Assembly (NCBI GenBank): GCA_947494695.1
Contig: CANLWB010000005.1
Location: 310,001 to 374,000 of the forward strand
DNA length: 64,000 nucleotides
Direction: 5' to 3'
DNA from: an uncultured Flavobacteriaceae bacterium
GTDB taxonomy: Bacteria > Bacteroidota > Bacteroidia > Flavobacteriales > Flavobacteriaceae
Position 1 is the first letter of the stretch, and each line of letters starts with the position of its first letter. Made by a program: the position numbers and the translations under genes. Shown piece by piece: positions 8,709-17,665 of the stretch. The notes under the pieces are model-generated. The model ran no database searches. It had not been told where the DNA came from and worked only from the letters and a program-made list of their open reading frames with translations.

Positions 8709-10598
8709 ATGAAAAGGATTTTAAAAACCATGCTACTTATTTTGATCTTTATGATATCCTCGATATCATGTAACAAACAAGAATTATTCGTCGAAGAACC
8801 CGTTGTCGTCGTTGATGACGACAAACCTGATGATACCGGTAACACCGACGATGATGATGATGACACAGACGCCACTTTGCCTTGCGATTTCACCTTAGAT
8901 AATGTTGCCGCAAATTCAACAATTATAATTGATTGTATTATGGATTTGGATGGCCAAACAGTTAACCTTCCTGCCAATGTTACGTTGAGCTATGAAGGAG
9001 GGGATATTATTAATGGTACTATTAATTTTGGAGACGGTGGTATAATAGATGGTGATTTAATGAATTCTACTTTAACTTTTACAGGATCCAGTCCACAGGT
9101 TAAAGATCCGGTTTTTACATTTAAACCAGACCGTTGGGGAATTGTAGAAGGGAAAGTTTCAGATGAAGTAGCTTTAAATAACAAAAATGTGCTTAATTCG
9201 TTGATCTCGGAAACGAAAAAGCTTGGAGTCACTACATTTGAAATTGATGAAATGGATGCATATTTTGATGTGAGATCGTTTCTGGACAATTCTAAATATT
9301 CCATTGAACGTTCTATTTCGTTACCTTCCGACTTTACATTGAAAATGTCTGATAAAACACACATACGTGTACAACCTAATCAAACGCATTCTTACATCTT
9401 GATGGGGATTTATAAGGGAGATAATATAACGGTTATTGGTGGTAATCTATATGGTGATCGATGGGAACACGATTATTCTCCATTTAGTGATCTAAAAAAT
9501 AGACCTAGAAACTCTCATGAATGGGGACACGTTTTTCAAATAGCAGGAGGACGAAATATTGTGGTTGATGGCGTTCATATATCGGATGCCTCTGGTGATG
9601 GTTTCGGTGTTCATGGAAGTTTAATAAGAAACCCTGATGGTACACCTCAGGCCGGGGAAATTGTTTCTCAAAATGTAACCTTAAGAAATAGTACAGTTGA
9701 AGCCTCAAGGCGAAATGGATTAAGTTTACTTGATGGAGATGGAATACTTATAGAGAACTGTAATATTATTGATACCGCTCAAGGAGAAAGCCCTTCTGGT
9801 GTTGAGTTTAGTTCTGCAGGTACCTGGCCAAAATATGGTATTAGTTTTGAAGCGTGGAGACAACGAGTAAATGGCGAATTACGTGAATTCAATAAAATAG
9901 AGAATGTTACCTTAAGAGGAAATACATTTACTGGTAATTCTGCTGGAGATGTTGTATTGTATACGTGTAGCAAAATTACTATTGAAGATAATTTCTTTGA
10001 TAGCCGTATAGGAAATATAGCAGCCTTTGATATTGTAATTCGAAATAATAGATTTAAAGCAAGAATAGAGAAAGATGGGAAACCATACAACTACGGTATT
10101 AGTATTGCTTCAAGAATTGTTGAAGGCCAAGAAATGAACTATAACTATACTATTTCTGGTAATAGAATGGAAGGCTATGGAAATGCCATGATTTTATCTG
10201 GAAAAGATTTTAAAGTGCATAACAATACGTTTGTTAATAATGGAAACGCTTTAGGGCTTGAGAGTCTTGATGGAGGAGAATTCTATAAAAACAAATTCAA
10301 CTCTAATGTACCTATAAGTCTTGGGTATTTTTCAAGAGGTGGTGATCTTAAAAATGTAAGTGTTCGCGATGAAATTATAAACGTAGATTACAGACCAATT
10401 AATTTTAGAAAAATAAAGGCCGCTTCAGGTACACCTTTAACATTTACTAATTGTGAAATGATTTCGGCAGATAATAAAGCTAATTTTATTGAGGATTGTG
10501 AAAACATATCTATTACAGATAACATTATCAATACAGATTTTAGCATTTACACATCACAAAACATTGTCATTGAAAATAACAGATCCCCTGGAAACTAG
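8709..10598 (+). CDS. Surface lipoprotein with right-handed parallel beta-helix
   Basis: I place the start at the ATG at 8709, not the TTG at 8673, because it gives a clean lipoprotein signal peptide: 'MKRILKTMLLILIFMISSISC' with the lipidated cysteine at 21. A strongly acidic linker follows ('DDDKPDDTGNTDDDDDD'), a kind of sequence often seen after the cysteine in surface-exported lipoproteins of Bacteroidota. From about residue 80 onward there are short repeats such as 'NITVIGGNLYG', 'NIVVDGVHISDASG', 'NVTLRNSTVEAS' and 'KITIEDNFFDS', typical of a PbH1/pectate-lyase-like beta-helix. Such folds occur in polysaccharide lyases, hydrolases and C5-epimerases. No catalytic residues can be assigned with confidence. 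It is divergent from the MBOAT operon and ends at a bidirectional terminator, so a role in processing or binding the local glycan is only inference. Confidence 0.8.
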   Translation: MKRILKTMLLILIFMISSISCNKQELFVEEPVVVVDDDKPDDTGNTDDDDDDTDATLPCDFTLDNVAANSTIIIDCIMDLDGQTVNLPANVTLSYEGGDIINGTINFGDGGIIDGDLMNSTLTFTGSSPQVKDPVFTFKPDRWGIVEGKVSDEVALNNKNVLNSLISETKKLGVTTFEIDEMDAYFDVRSFLDNSKYSIERSISLPSDFTLKMSDKTHIRVQPNQTHSYILMGIYKGDNITVIGGNLYGDRWEHDYSPFSDLKNRPRNSHEWGHVFQIAGGRNIVVDGVHISDASGDGFGVHGSLIRNPDGTPQAGEIVSQNVTLRNSTVEASRRNGLSLLDGDGILIENCNIIDTAQGESPSGVEFSSAGTWPKYGISFEAWRQRVNGELREFNKIENVTLRGNTFTGNSAGDVVLYTCSKITIEDNFFDSRIGNIAAFDIVIRNNRFKARIEKDGKPYNYGISIASRIVEGQEMNYNYTISGNRMEGYGNAMILSGKDFKVHNNTFVNNGNALGLESLDGGEFYKNKFNSNVPISLGYFSRGGDLKNVSVRDEIINVDYRPINFRKIKAASGTPLTFTNCEMISADNKANFIEDCENISITDNIINTDFSIYTSQNIVIENNRSPGN

Positions 10599-10644
10599 AT
10601 TTGAATGACATTTTGAAACAAGTGGCTTGACGTATCGAGTCATA

Positions 10645-10682
10645 AAAAAAAGTCCAGCTTTTATAAAAGCTGGACTTTTTTA
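10645..10682. terminator. Bidirectional intrinsic terminator
   Basis: AGTCCAGCTTTTATAAAAGCTGGACT (10651-10676) is a perfect 26-base palindrome, flanked by a run of A on the left and a run of T on the right. It lies between the convergent beta-helix lipoprotein gene and the asnB-like gene and can stop transcription from both sides. Confidence 0.9.
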
Positions 10683-10740
10683 TGCTAGTATTTCGTCAAT
10701 GTGAAAAGCCTTTAAACAAAGCTTTATAATCATTTGAGAG

Positions 10741-12645
10741 TTAAATTTTTTCGTAGGTATTGTAATACCATTTTTGAAAACAATAATAAGTCCAAACTTT
10801 AAAGGTACTATCTTCAATACCTTCTGTGTGATTTTTCACTAATCGAGCTATTTCATCTGTATTAAAAATACCTTGCTTATTTAATTTTTCCAACTCAGAA
10901 TATCCAATGAGCTCCTCTTTTAAGGAAGACCTTAACCAGTCTCCTACAGGTACACCAAATCCTTGCTTTCCCTTTTCTAAAAAATCTTCAGGAAATTCTT
11001 CTCTAAAGGCTTCCTTAAGGATACGTTTCTTATTCCATCCTTTCATTAAATAAGTTTCAGGTAGTATATTCGCATAATCCCATATTTTCTTATTTAGAAA
11101 TGGAGCTCTACATTCTAATGAATTAAGCATACTAGTACGATCTACTTTAACTAACATATCGCCTTCAAGACTAACGTTTTTATCAATTAATCTAAAATCT
11201 GTAAGCGTGGTTGGGCTGGTAATTTTAGAGGCCGTCTTATAATGTTTAAAAACACTAAAATCCTGGTATTTCGAGGATAAGTATTTGTTTATCGTGTTTT
11301 GGGTAAAACCTAAGGATATAATGTCCCAATAAAACCCATTATTATAATCTATCGAGTTTAAAAGACGCTGTACTTTAAATTTAGTTCCTCTGTTATCACT
11401 GGTTGTTCTTAAGAACGGTTTAGCACTTTTTTGTATGATTTGATGAAGTGTACGAGGTATAAACTTGGTATAATTCATATTCATCCTTCCGGCATAGTAC
11501 TTATTATACCCACCAAACATTTCATCTCCACCATCTCCAGTCAAGGCTACCTTTACATACTCTCTGGTTCTGTTTGAAACTAAATATGTAGGCAAGGAAG
11601 ACGAATCTGCGAATGGTTCATCAAAATTCATAAGAATATTATGAACATCTCCTTCCAAATCTTTCTCTCCAATTATAAATTCATGATGATTACTCTTTAT
11701 TAACTTAGCAACGGTTTGAGATTTATCTGTCTCATCATAAGACTTTTTTTCGAAACCAATTGAGAATGTATCAATAGGAGTGGACTTTGAATTCGCCAAA
11801 CAAAGTGATACAATGGACGAATCAACACCACCCGATAGAAATGTACCCAAAGGAACATCTGAGATCGATCTACTATCAACACTATCGTATACCAATTGTT
11901 TAACTTTAGCCTTAGCTTCTTTAAAAGACACATCTTCCTTTTTATCGTTTACCGTTTCGGTAGTTACCTGATGCAATGAGAACGATAGAGTAGTTGGATC
12001 AATTTCAATATATTGATTACTTTCCAATTTGTGTATATCACTATAAATAGAATAAGGTGCTGGTATATAAGTAAGTCTAAGGAATAGGTTTAAACCTGTT
12101 TTGCATATTGCTGGTTTGGTACCTATTCGTTTAATTATAGACTTTAATTCCGATCCCCAAACGAAAGTTCCGTTATAATGTGTATAATACAAGGGTTTTT
12201 CACCAAAGTAATCGCGCACTACATATACTTTATTCTTCTTCTTATCGTAAATGCTAAATGCATACATCCCATCAAGCATCTTAAAAGACTCAACCCCATA
12301 AGTTTCGTATAATTTTAAAATAACTTCTGTGTCACTCGTAGTTTTAAATTGAACTCCAACATCAACAAGTTCTTTTTTTAATTCAAGAAAGTTATATATT
12401 TCACCATTAAATACGATAACTATATCATTATCTAAACTATACATGGGCTGATCCCCCGAGCTTAAATCAATAATGGAAAGACGTCGCATTCCCATAGCCA
12501 AATTAAATGTCTCGCCTTGCTCTGCAAAGGTTCCATCTGCATCTGGTCCGCGATGAATAATGAGATTATTCATCGCATTAATTTGTTGATTTAATTGTTC
12601 TTTATTTAGATTGTCTTTAGTAATAAAGCCGTTTATTCCACACAT
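10741..12645 (-). CDS. asnB: Glutamine-dependent asparagine synthase-type amidotransferase
   Basis: A 634-residue two-domain enzyme. The N-terminal class II glutaminase begins with the nucleophile cysteine ('MCGINGFI', C2 after Met) and has 'IIHRGPDADG'. The C-terminal synthetase has the PP-loop 'LSGGVDSSIVSL' and 'ALTGDGGDEMFGGYNKY'. AsnB-type enzymes make asparagine, but homologs inside O-antigen and capsule loci (WbpS, WbtH) amidate uronic acids. This gene is the last cistron of the large glycan operon, beside a deacetylase and a formyltransferase and with UDP-HexNAc-uronate genes upstream. Sugar amidation, for example to a galacturonamide, is therefore the more likely role, though this is inference. 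ORFs at 11700 and 11780 are shadows. Confidence 0.9.
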   Translation of the reverse strand: MCGINGFITKDNLNKEQLNQQINAMNNLIIHRGPDADGTFAEQGETFNLAMGMRRLSIIDLSSGDQPMYSLDNDIVIVFNGEIYNFLELKKELVDVGVQFKTTSDTEVILKLYETYGVESFKMLDGMYAFSIYDKKKNKVYVVRDYFGEKPLYYTHYNGTFVWGSELKSIIKRIGTKPAICKTGLNLFLRLTYIPAPYSIYSDIHKLESNQYIEIDPTTLSFSLHQVTTETVNDKKEDVSFKEAKAKVKQLVYDSVDSRSISDVPLGTFLSGGVDSSIVSLCLANSKSTPIDTFSIGFEKKSYDETDKSQTVAKLIKSNHHEFIIGEKDLEGDVHNILMNFDEPFADSSSLPTYLVSNRTREYVKVALTGDGGDEMFGGYNKYYAGRMNMNYTKFIPRTLHQIIQKSAKPFLRTTSDNRGTKFKVQRLLNSIDYNNGFYWDIISLGFTQNTINKYLSSKYQDFSVFKHYKTASKITSPTTLTDFRLIDKNVSLEGDMLVKVDRTSMLNSLECRAPFLNKKIWDYANILPETYLMKGWNKKRILKEAFREEFPEDFLEKGKQGFGVPVGDWLRSSLKEELIGYSELEKLNKQGIFNTDEIARLVKNHTEGIEDSTFKVWTYYCFQKWYYNTYEKI

Positions 12646-12696
12646 AATACAGTTCGTTATAAATTTGTATTTAAGAAAGAGTTTCTGTAAATAATT

Positions 12697-13707
12697 TTAT
12701 TTATTTATGTTTTTTGTCAAAGATTCCATAGTTTCACTTTGAAATCCATATTTTTTATTTAACAAACGGTAGTGTTTGTATATCGTTTTTAAATTCGAAA
12801 GGTTTTCATGTATATCTTTCCCGAAATTATGAGGATGCCACCAAAGATGATAGAGCTCATTATGCTTTGCTGCATGCGTCATAGCTTTTTTTATTCTCCT
12901 AATTTTTAATGGCTCCAGGAAGGATAGTTTTTTATTATAAGGTCTTAAAAATCTCGAAGAAGGTAAATCTACACATGGATTGTCATTAGTTTCAAATAAA
13001 TCATTGACGTTATATGTACTATATCCAAAAACATTAATATATGAATCTATCAATCTAAAAGCTCTTTTAGCCAAGACTTCTAACATTCTTACTTTCGGAG
13101 CCTTTGATGTGGCCACGGTATAAGGAAAAGACCTTTCAGTACCTCTATATGAGGAAATTCCATATTCAGAGCATACCTTCAGATAGTTCTCGTTTACCTG
13201 ATTTCTAGGGAAAACAATACTTTTGGGTTCAGCACCCAAGTGTTTTCCTATCTTTACAGTTGCGGCAATATCTGCTGCAAACTCCTCGATAGTCTGACCT
13301 CTCTCATAGCAATAATAATGTGAAAAGGTATGTGTGCAAACCTCATGATTTTTATTCTTCAGAATATCTTTTATGACATCCTGAGCGAAATAAAACATAG
13401 GGTCATGTTCATTTTTTCCAATTTTGTCAATTTCATCATAGGCGTTTAATGCCGATTTTATGTAAGACGGTGTTTTATCCGGTTGAAACGATTTTAGTTC
13501 CTCCTTATCTTTAGCAAATAAAAAGCCTACTGTAGCTATGGTTAATCTAACATCATTCTCATCACTTGTTTGTAGTATTTCTCTTAAAGCTTTTCTGGTG
13601 TTGGTCAGGTTTTCTTTATAACTATTAATGCTAATAACATCGAAAATACCCCACTGGAGTTCAAAATCTAAAGAAATTACAAACGTTCCGTTTTTTATTG
13701 CTGCCAT
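12697..13707 (-). CDS. Polysaccharide deacetylase (NodB-homology) family protein
   Basis: A 336-residue cytosolic-looking protein. The start 'FVISLDFELQWGIFD' supplies the catalytic/metal aspartates (D14 region), and 'HEVCTHTFSHYYC' gives the H-x-x-x-H metal pair (H126, H130), both NodB-domain hallmarks. 'LWWHPHNFGK' near the C-terminus fits motif 5. No signal peptide is seen, so it probably acts on a nucleotide- or lipid-linked sugar inside the cell. It ends about 50 bases from asnB and begins four bases after the formyltransferase stop. Removing an N-acetyl group and then adding N-formyl would be a coherent pair of steps; this is inference. Confidence 0.85.
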   Translation of the reverse strand: MAAIKNGTFVISLDFELQWGIFDVISINSYKENLTNTRKALREILQTSDENDVRLTIATVGFLFAKDKEELKSFQPDKTPSYIKSALNAYDEIDKIGKNEHDPMFYFAQDVIKDILKNKNHEVCTHTFSHYYCYERGQTIEEFAADIAATVKIGKHLGAEPKSIVFPRNQVNENYLKVCSEYGISSYRGTERSFPYTVATSKAPKVRMLEVLAKRAFRLIDSYINVFGYSTYNVNDLFETNDNPCVDLPSSRFLRPYNKKLSFLEPLKIRRIKKAMTHAAKHNELYHLWWHPHNFGKDIHENLSNLKTIYKHYRLLNKKYGFQSETMESLTKNINK

Positions 13708-13711
13708 TTTA

Positions 13712-14485
13712 TTATTTGACCTTGTTAAATATTCTATGGTATAAATACCCAGTTATTGTTGGGTGATAATATAGTTTACTTTCTAAATTGTTGTTTTTAA
13801 CAGTTAAACGATTTTCTTCAATTTCTGTTATAGCATCTCGAATACAATCGAGGCCTTTTGCCATCTGAAGTAGGGGGTAGGTCGCGTAATTATCTTTTTT
13901 GGTGATGGATATGGTCTTTTGACTAATAATACCACCGGTATCAATGCCTTTATCAATAAAATGAACGGTTACACCACAATTTTCCTCATCCTTATTTACT
14001 AGAGCCCAATACCCCCCATGTACACCTCGATATTTTGGTGTAATACCCACATGCATGTTTATTAATGGCATTTTTATGTTGTCTATAATGCTTTTCTTGA
14101 TGATGCGCGTACCACTTACAACAATTAAATCCGGATTTAATTCGTTAACAAAATCGACTACCGAAGGATCGTTTATAGATTGAGGTCTAAATACATTGGG
14201 GTGATTCGCGATGGCTTCACGATTATAGCCCTTTAATATCTCGGCACGCCTTTTTCTGCTCTCATAATGAAGTAACGGTACTAGCCCTTTCATAAAAATG
14301 AGTTGCAAAAACACTTTAAAAATCCCAAGTTTTTTAATTCGTCTTTTAATCATTTTATATTGCGCCCCGGGAATATGCCCATCTATAACCACGCCTGTAA
14401 CATTATAATTATCGTTAAGAAAGGATAACGTAAAATTACCTGTTAGGCCATCACTTGTAAATAAAACTACGTTTGTGTTTTTCAT
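13712..14485 (-). CDS. Formyltransferase family protein, probable sugar N-formyltransferase
   Basis: A 257-residue protein with the formyl_trans_N fold. 'LINMHVGITPKYRG' carries N143 and H145, and 'KGIDTGGII' carries D182. This reproduces the Asn-His-Asp catalytic triad and spacing of GART-type N10-formyltetrahydrofolate-dependent enzymes. It is shorter than Fmt and lacks the Fmt C-terminal domain, so methionyl-tRNA formylation is unlikely. Sugar N-formyltransferases of this type (for example WbtJ in Francisella O-antigen synthesis) formylate 4-amino sugars. A 4-amino-6-deoxy-GlcNAc precursor can be made by genes at 27.8-30.9 kb, and a deacetylase is adjacent. The exact acceptor is unknown. 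Confidence 0.85.
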   Translation of the reverse strand: MKNTNVVLFTSDGLTGNFTLSFLNDNYNVTGVVIDGHIPGAQYKMIKRRIKKLGIFKVFLQLIFMKGLVPLLHYESRKRRAEILKGYNREAIANHPNVFRPQSINDPSVVDFVNELNPDLIVVSGTRIIKKSIIDNIKMPLINMHVGITPKYRGVHGGYWALVNKDEENCGVTVHFIDKGIDTGGIISQKTISITKKDNYATYPLLQMAKGLDCIRDAITEIEENRLTVKNNNLESKLYYHPTITGYLYHRIFNKVK

Positions 14486-14497
14486 GTTATCTAGTAA

Positions 14498-15613
14498 TTA
14501 TGGGAACAAAATTAAATAGTTAAGTACAAAATAAGACAATGTAACCATGGATGATATATATAATTTTTTATTAGGAAATGAGTTTTTCACCGTATTGTAT
14601 AACACCAGAGGTATTATAACCCAGCTATAAGCACCTATTCGATCTGAAAAAGGGATATTAAAGTTTAAGAAAAACACAATGGACGCCAAAATAAAATATT
14701 TAATTAGAAAAAGATCTGTTCTATCCTTTAAATCACTAAACTTATAGAAAATGAATAGGAAAAATGAATTATACAACACGAAGTCTAATCGAAAACCAAC
14801 ACGATAAGTTGTCTCTCCTTTAAAAGAAAGCTTACTTAAATCTCCTTCATCGCTAAGACCTTGTAAAAAAGGGAGGTTGTTTAATCCAAACCCTGCATAA
14901 GAGGCTACTATAAACAAAACATAAAGTATTATAAAATATTTAAATTCTACACGCTCTCCCAATAGAGCAATAACAATACATGCTATTGGTATTAAAGCTG
15001 TTCTGTGAAGAAAAAATGCAATAACCAAGAACAGAACACTCTTTACATTTTGTCTTCGAGTTACATAATATATCCCTAAAAGCACAAAAGGTATCGAGAC
15101 ACCATTTCTAATTGTATTTAGTTGATGAGACAAGAATATGAACGAACTGGCAAACGTTAAAAAAAGTAAAAGACTACTTCCCGTTCGGCCATAATCGGTA
15201 AATTTTCTAACAAAGGTGTATAGTGTAATATTCATTATAGCAGATACCACTAATAAAAACACATGGAAATCTTTAAAAATGAAACTGATATACATAATAA
15301 CTTCAAAGAGAAAATCTGATTGAAAATGCTCGAAGAAATAGAAAATATTTGCCGAACCGATACTAATTCCACGTAAATAAAAGAAATTATAATAATTTAT
15401 GGTATCTGTCCCGACCCTAAGACCTCGTGTTCCAGAAAAAAATATGATAAACGCACAAAATAGAATTAACCAGTTTCTGTCATTTATTCGAAATGCTGTA
15501 GCCCTGCTTTCCAGCGCACGTAGTATTAGTAAGCCGAAAAGAATATAAAAACCGAGAACGTATTTAAAAATTAACGAATAATCGCTACCAGTTAAACTTT
15601 CAAAATAATACAT
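14498..15613 (-). CDS. EpsG/Wzy-like polysaccharide polymerase
   Basis: A 371-residue integral membrane protein with about ten hydrophobic segments. Near the N-terminus it has 'GTRGLRVGTDTINYYNFFY', the arginine/GTDT/Y pattern characteristic of the EpsG family. In Wzx/Wzy systems such proteins join repeat units on the periplasmic side. It lies in the middle of the glycan operon, between a GT2 enzyme and the formyltransferase. It is the only polymerase candidate in the locus. Sequence conservation of Wzy proteins is low, so the assignment rests on topology, the EpsG motif and context. Confidence 0.8.
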   Translation of the reverse strand: MYYFESLTGSDYSLIFKYVLGFYILFGLLILRALESRATAFRINDRNWLILFCAFIIFFSGTRGLRVGTDTINYYNFFYLRGISIGSANIFYFFEHFQSDFLFEVIMYISFIFKDFHVFLLVVSAIMNITLYTFVRKFTDYGRTGSSLLLFLTFASSFIFLSHQLNTIRNGVSIPFVLLGIYYVTRRQNVKSVLFLVIAFFLHRTALIPIACIVIALLGERVEFKYFIILYVLFIVASYAGFGLNNLPFLQGLSDEGDLSKLSFKGETTYRVGFRLDFVLYNSFFLFIFYKFSDLKDRTDLFLIKYFILASIVFFLNFNIPFSDRIGAYSWVIIPLVLYNTVKNSFPNKKLYISSMVTLSYFVLNYLILFP

Positions 15614-15627
15614 CTACAAACGTTTCA

Positions 15628-16509
15628 TTAATTATTACTGTGCACTATTTGATTAATAATGTTTTGATGAAATTTTAATCCCTCATCATCAAGAGGTACA
15701 GATCTTCTTTCTATTAACTTAGAGGTTTTTCCAAGAATTTCAAAGACTAAGTAAATAATCGGTTTTAAGATACTTAGGAATGTTAATTTTACACTCCTGA
15801 ATATTCCTAAAGTAGAAAAATTTTTCCAATAAATTAAAATGGAGTATTTATTGGCCTTTATAACTTTTGATAATGTTGGAGTACTGGCCTCTCTATAATA
15901 AAGGTATGGATATTCCAATCTTGCAAAAGCGCTGCTTTCAACAGTTCGTATCCATAAATCGTAATCCTGGGCTCTTTTTAGGGCCTCATCATATGGATGT
16001 TTTTTAAACCATTCCGTTTTTCCAGTAACCGTTGGATGCACGCACCAACCTCCACCTGTAATATCTTTCAGGGTGTATGTCTTCTTTCCAACTCCTTTTC
16101 GAATCCCTATAATGTCGTTATTATTGTCTATGCTTATAAGCCCCGACCCAACAACATCTATAGATGGGTTTTCCACCAGATGTTTTATTTGATTTTCAAT
16201 TCTATTAGGATGCATAATATCATCGGCATCCATACGGGCATAAAATACACCATCAGACAAGCGGGTTAATTCATTAAGCCTTGCGGGAAGCCCACGGTTT
16301 TGTCCGTCACTTATCGCCGTGATCCTGGGGTCTGCCTGTTCATAATCCTTAGCGATCTTTAAAGAATCGTCTGTACTACCATCGTCCAATAGCACAAGAC
16401 TCCAATTTTCATAGGACTGATTTAATACAGATTTTATTGCAGCCGCCAAATATTTATCCGAATTATAAAACGGTATTCCTATAGAAACTTTAGGGTGATT
16501 TTCAGACAT
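15628..16509 (-). CDS. Family 2 glycosyltransferase
   Basis: A 293-residue GT-A fold enzyme. 'VSIGIPFYNSDKYLAAAIKS' is the GT2 N-terminal motif, 'LLDDGSTDDS' binds the nucleotide, and 'YARMDADDIMHPNRI' contains the D-x-D metal-binding site. 'RAQDYDLWIR' near residue 180 is the typical ED/QDY acceptor-base region. It should add one sugar of the repeat unit at the cytoplasmic face. It sits 14 bases after the EpsG-like polymerase in coordinate order and 24 bases from the GT4 gene, within one operon. Donor and linkage cannot be predicted. Confidence 0.9.
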   Translation of the reverse strand: MSENHPKVSIGIPFYNSDKYLAAAIKSVLNQSYENWSLVLLDDGSTDDSLKIAKDYEQADPRITAISDGQNRGLPARLNELTRLSDGVFYARMDADDIMHPNRIENQIKHLVENPSIDVVGSGLISIDNNNDIIGIRKGVGKKTYTLKDITGGGWCVHPTVTGKTEWFKKHPYDEALKRAQDYDLWIRTVESSAFARLEYPYLYYREASTPTLSKVIKANKYSILIYWKNFSTLGIFRSVKLTFLSILKPIIYLVFEILGKTSKLIERRSVPLDDEGLKFHQNIINQIVHSNN

Positions 16510-16533
16510 CGTCTTTATTTTTTTTACTATAAC

Positions 16534-17649
16534 TTAATTTGAATAGATCTTTTGAAGTTTTTTAACATTATCGATAGCATCAAAGTTTTTATCTGCCATA
16601 ACTTCTTTTATCCGCGTGAAATCGTAACTTCTTTTTTCGAAAGTCTCATAGAAGACCTGCTCCCAGGTTTCCAAATCACTATCTAAATCAACAAATGAAA
16701 TTAAATCCAGTCCCATATCAACTTCTGCCGAAATATTGGTTGATATAACACAAGGTGAGCCACAGGCTTGAGCCTCAACTAAAACTACAGGAAAACCTTC
16801 TAATCTCGATGGCATGAAAAAGAGGTCTGCTGCATGAAGAATCTTTGGGATTTCAGAACTTACACCATAAAAAGTGATGTATTGATCCAGGTTATTTTCT
16901 TTTACAGATTCTTTTAAGGTATGCTCTAGTGGACCGGTACCAAAAAAAACAAAGTGCAACTTGGTGTCTTTTTTTACAAGATGTTTTACAAAGTTAATTG
17001 TGAAATCAAAATTTTTCTGTTCCGTAAAACGACCGATCTGAATAACAACCTTAGTGTCTTTATCTATTGCCAATTCATCTCGTAAAAAGCTCTTATGGTC
17101 TGAATAACTTTGAAATGCACTTATGTCAATTGAATTTGGGAAAACAACAACATCACTATCGGGAATACCAGGGTATAAATATTTACCTGCTGCCTCTCCA
17201 CAAGCCATATATACATTTGACGACTTCTTTATCACTTTGCGGCAGATATACCTATAAATATTAGATATAAAAGCATTTTTTCCTCTCGAAATATGAGAGT
17301 GAGACACTCTTGTTTTTCGTTTAAGGATATAAGCGATTAAAAGAAATATTGCGCCATTAAGATTTATATGGGAATGTATGACTTGATTTTGAGGTATAGA
17401 TTTAAGTAACTTATAGTATTTAATATACCTTTGCACAATTCGATACAACCGATTATTACTTTTATCTCCAATTCTGTAGATAATGCCTCCTAAACTTTTA
17501 ATTTCCTCATCATAATCACACGGAGCGTCTGTAAAATACAAAAAGTCAAACTGAAACTTTTCTTTATCCAAATTCCGGTATAAATTCATTAAGAGTGTTT
17601 CGGCTCCAGCACGTTGCATACCACCGGTTATATGTAATATTCTTTTCAT
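16534..17649 (-). CDS. Family 4 (GT-B) glycosyltransferase
   Basis: A 371-residue GT-B enzyme. 'HITGGMQRAGAETLLMNLYR' is the usual N-terminal loop, 'VVIQIGRFTEQKNFDF' starts the C-terminal Rossmann domain, and 'FFMPSRLEGFPVVLVEAQACG' holds the E-x7-E donor-binding motif. It probably transfers one sugar of the repeat unit from a nucleotide donor. Its context is the centre of the minus-strand glycan operon, just downstream of the TupA-like gene (16-base gap). The plus-strand ORF at 17067 is a shadow. Confidence 0.9.
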   Translation of the reverse strand: MKRILHITGGMQRAGAETLLMNLYRNLDKEKFQFDFLYFTDAPCDYDEEIKSLGGIIYRIGDKSNNRLYRIVQRYIKYYKLLKSIPQNQVIHSHINLNGAIFLLIAYILKRKTRVSHSHISRGKNAFISNIYRYICRKVIKKSSNVYMACGEAAGKYLYPGIPDSDVVVFPNSIDISAFQSYSDHKSFLRDELAIDKDTKVVIQIGRFTEQKNFDFTINFVKHLVKKDTKLHFVFFGTGPLEHTLKESVKENNLDQYITFYGVSSEIPKILHAADLFFMPSRLEGFPVVLVEAQACGSPCVISTNISAEVDMGLDLISFVDLDSDLETWEQVFYETFEKRSYDFTRIKEVMADKNFDAIDNVKKLQKIYSN

Positions 17650-17665
17650 TTTGGTTATATTCCGG

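Noticed and set aside
8654-8977. Minus-strand ORF of 107 residues over the lipoprotein start
   Set aside because: The product is a low-complexity serine-rich shadow of the acidic Asp-rich linker encoded on the plus strand.
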